Positions 11,810 through 12,522 of a stretch of 12,522 bases of DNA are shown piece after piece; within the stretch, counting starts at the first letter, position 1; every line of letters begins with the position of its first letter. Source of the DNA: Bacteroides sp. CAG:1060. GTDB lineage: Bacteria > Bacteroidota > Bacteroidia > Bacteroidales > UBA932. Where the stretch lies: assembly GCA_000432655.1 (NCBI GenBank), contig HF986271.1:1-12522 (forward strand), in the 5' to 3' direction. Position numbers and translations under genes: made by a program. Under the pieces are notes generated by a model that searched no databases, was not told the DNA's origin, and saw only the letters and a list, made by a program, of their open reading frames with translations.

Positions 11810-12522
11810 GAAAGTCTCATAAAGCAGTCTTCGATTCCTGCCTCAATCTTCTTTACAGTGCAGTTTTTGAATCCTGCTTGTTCAAGCATGGAAGCTATTT
11901 TTGTGGCATCCGGCCCGTCCGGAGCGACAGATGCATGGCAGCACGAGCCGAACGAATAACAACTCAGTATTCCGCTCGCACTCTTAAGGAACTTGAGGAC
12001 CGGGAATATTTCATCGGAAAAGACCTCGTAAAGTGTTTCAGGGTACGAATCCCGAATCTCCTGAGGAGTTCCTTCGCCTATTATGTGTCCTTCGGAAATA
12101 AGGGCTATCCTGTCGCATCTGGCGGCCTCATCCATATATGGCGTGGATACCATGATACTGACGCCGGATTTGCGGATGCGGGACAGGATTTCCCAGAACT
12201 CCTTACGGCTCACGGCATCGACACCGGTTGTCGGTTCATCCAGAAACAGAACCCGCGGTCGGTGTACCAGCGCGCAGCATAGTGCGAGTTTCTGCTTCAT
12301 TCCCCCGGACAGAGCGCCGGCCTTGCGGTCCTTGAACGGCTCCAGCTGGCAATAGATATCCTTGATATTGTCATAGTTGGAAGCGATATCGGTGCCAAAG
12401 ACCGTAGCATAGAACTTCAGGTTCTCTTCTACGCTGAGATCTTGGTACAGGGCGAAATGTCCGGGCATATAACCGATTTGTGCCCGTATTTCAGCATAGT
12501 CCGCCGCAATGTCCAGACCGCC
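11806..12522 (-). CDS. ABC transporter ATP-binding protein A, lacking Q-loop Gln and H-loop His (5' end outside window)
   Basis: The visible 238 codons start at GGLDIAADYAEIRAQIGYMPG and stay open to the window edge, so an internal ATG at 12468 is not the start. Walker A lies outside. The signature 'LSGGMKQKL' (bases 12298-12312 for LSGGM), Walker B 'VLFLDEPTTGVD' and D-loop are good. However, the Q-loop reads 'GYMPGHFALYQDL' with Gly (bases 12460-12462) where Gln is expected. The H-loop reads 'VSTPYMDEA' with Pro (12139-12141) where His is expected. The last 80 residues are a small C-terminal domain containing a cysteine-rich patch ('SCYSFGSCCHASV'). It probably pairs with ATPase B and gives it the working signature motif while carrying a weak ATP site itself. 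Confidence 0.93.
   Translation of the reverse strand, partial: GGLDIAADYAEIRAQIGYMPGHFALYQDLSVEENLKFYATVFGTDIASNYDNIKDIYCQLEPFKDRKAGALSGGMKQKLALCCALVHRPRVLFLDEPTTGVDAVSRKEFWEILSRIRKSGVSIMVSTPYMDEAARCDRIALISEGHIIGEGTPQEIRDSYPETLYEVFSDEIFPVLKFLKSASGILSCYSFGSCCHASVAPDGPDATKIASMLEQAGFKNCTVKKIEAGIEDCFMRLS

Noticed and set aside
1..12522. CRISPR array, insertion sequence ends, tRNA or rRNA genes, attachment sites
   Set aside because: I scanned for spaced direct repeats, long terminal inverted repeats flanking a transposase, and tRNA-like cloverleafs, and saw none. Coding density is high and the gaps are short.

Overview
This window reads as chromosomal DNA of a gut-type Bacteroidota, most likely Bacteroidales. 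Two promoter-like sites match the Bacteroides -7 consensus TAnnTTTG exactly in places expected to drive genes. Most starts lack a strong Shine-Dalgarno sequence. The protein set also fits: a DUF3298/RsiV-like lipoprotein, a YtxH plus holin-X style envelope cluster, a WYL regulator with a 'DVWAFD' core, and a two-ATPase, two-permease ABC-2 exporter. Base and codon use look uniform. I see no transposase, integrase, CRISPR array, tRNA or rRNA, so this looks like core genome rather than an island.

Left block (1-4168, all minus strand): an apparent six-gene operon read right to left. It runs from a DUF3298/RsiV-like secreted or lipoprotein, through a class 3-like aldehyde dehydrogenase, a cytidylate kinase-like P-loop protein, LrgA and LrgB, to an O6-alkylguanine-DNA alkyltransferase cut by the window edge. 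The kinase/lrgA and lrgA/lrgB joints are 4-base ATGA overlaps, so these three are probably translationally coupled. The operon may combine export of small metabolites or acids (LrgAB) with aldehyde and alkylation detoxification; this role is inferred.

Middle plus-strand block (4243-5992): a monoacylglycerol-lipase-like alpha/beta hydrolase starts divergently from the lipoprotein. It is followed by a compact set of three small envelope genes: YtxH-like, a holin-X-like membrane protein, and an unrecognised basic 79-residue protein.

Middle minus-strand block (6005-8587): SprT-like metalloprotease, patatin-like phospholipase and WYL regulator form an overlapping operon. It converges on the envelope cluster with only 12 bases between stop codons.

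Intergenic 8588-8840: it holds the SprT promoter, a strong 13-14 bp inverted repeat, a plus-strand -7 box, and a 33-codon small ORF that standard gene calling would miss. A small hairpin lies between its stop and the stop of the ABC operon.

Right block (8841-12522, minus strand): an ABC-2 exporter operon with ATPase A (5' end outside the window), ATPase B, permease 1 and permease 2. The two ATPases carry complementary defects. A has a good signature motif but lacks the Q-loop Gln and H-loop His. B has intact Walker A, Q-loop and H-loop but a degraded signature. Together they would form one canonical and one degenerate ATP site, which is the most interesting mechanistic point here. I found no clear new defence or mobile system.
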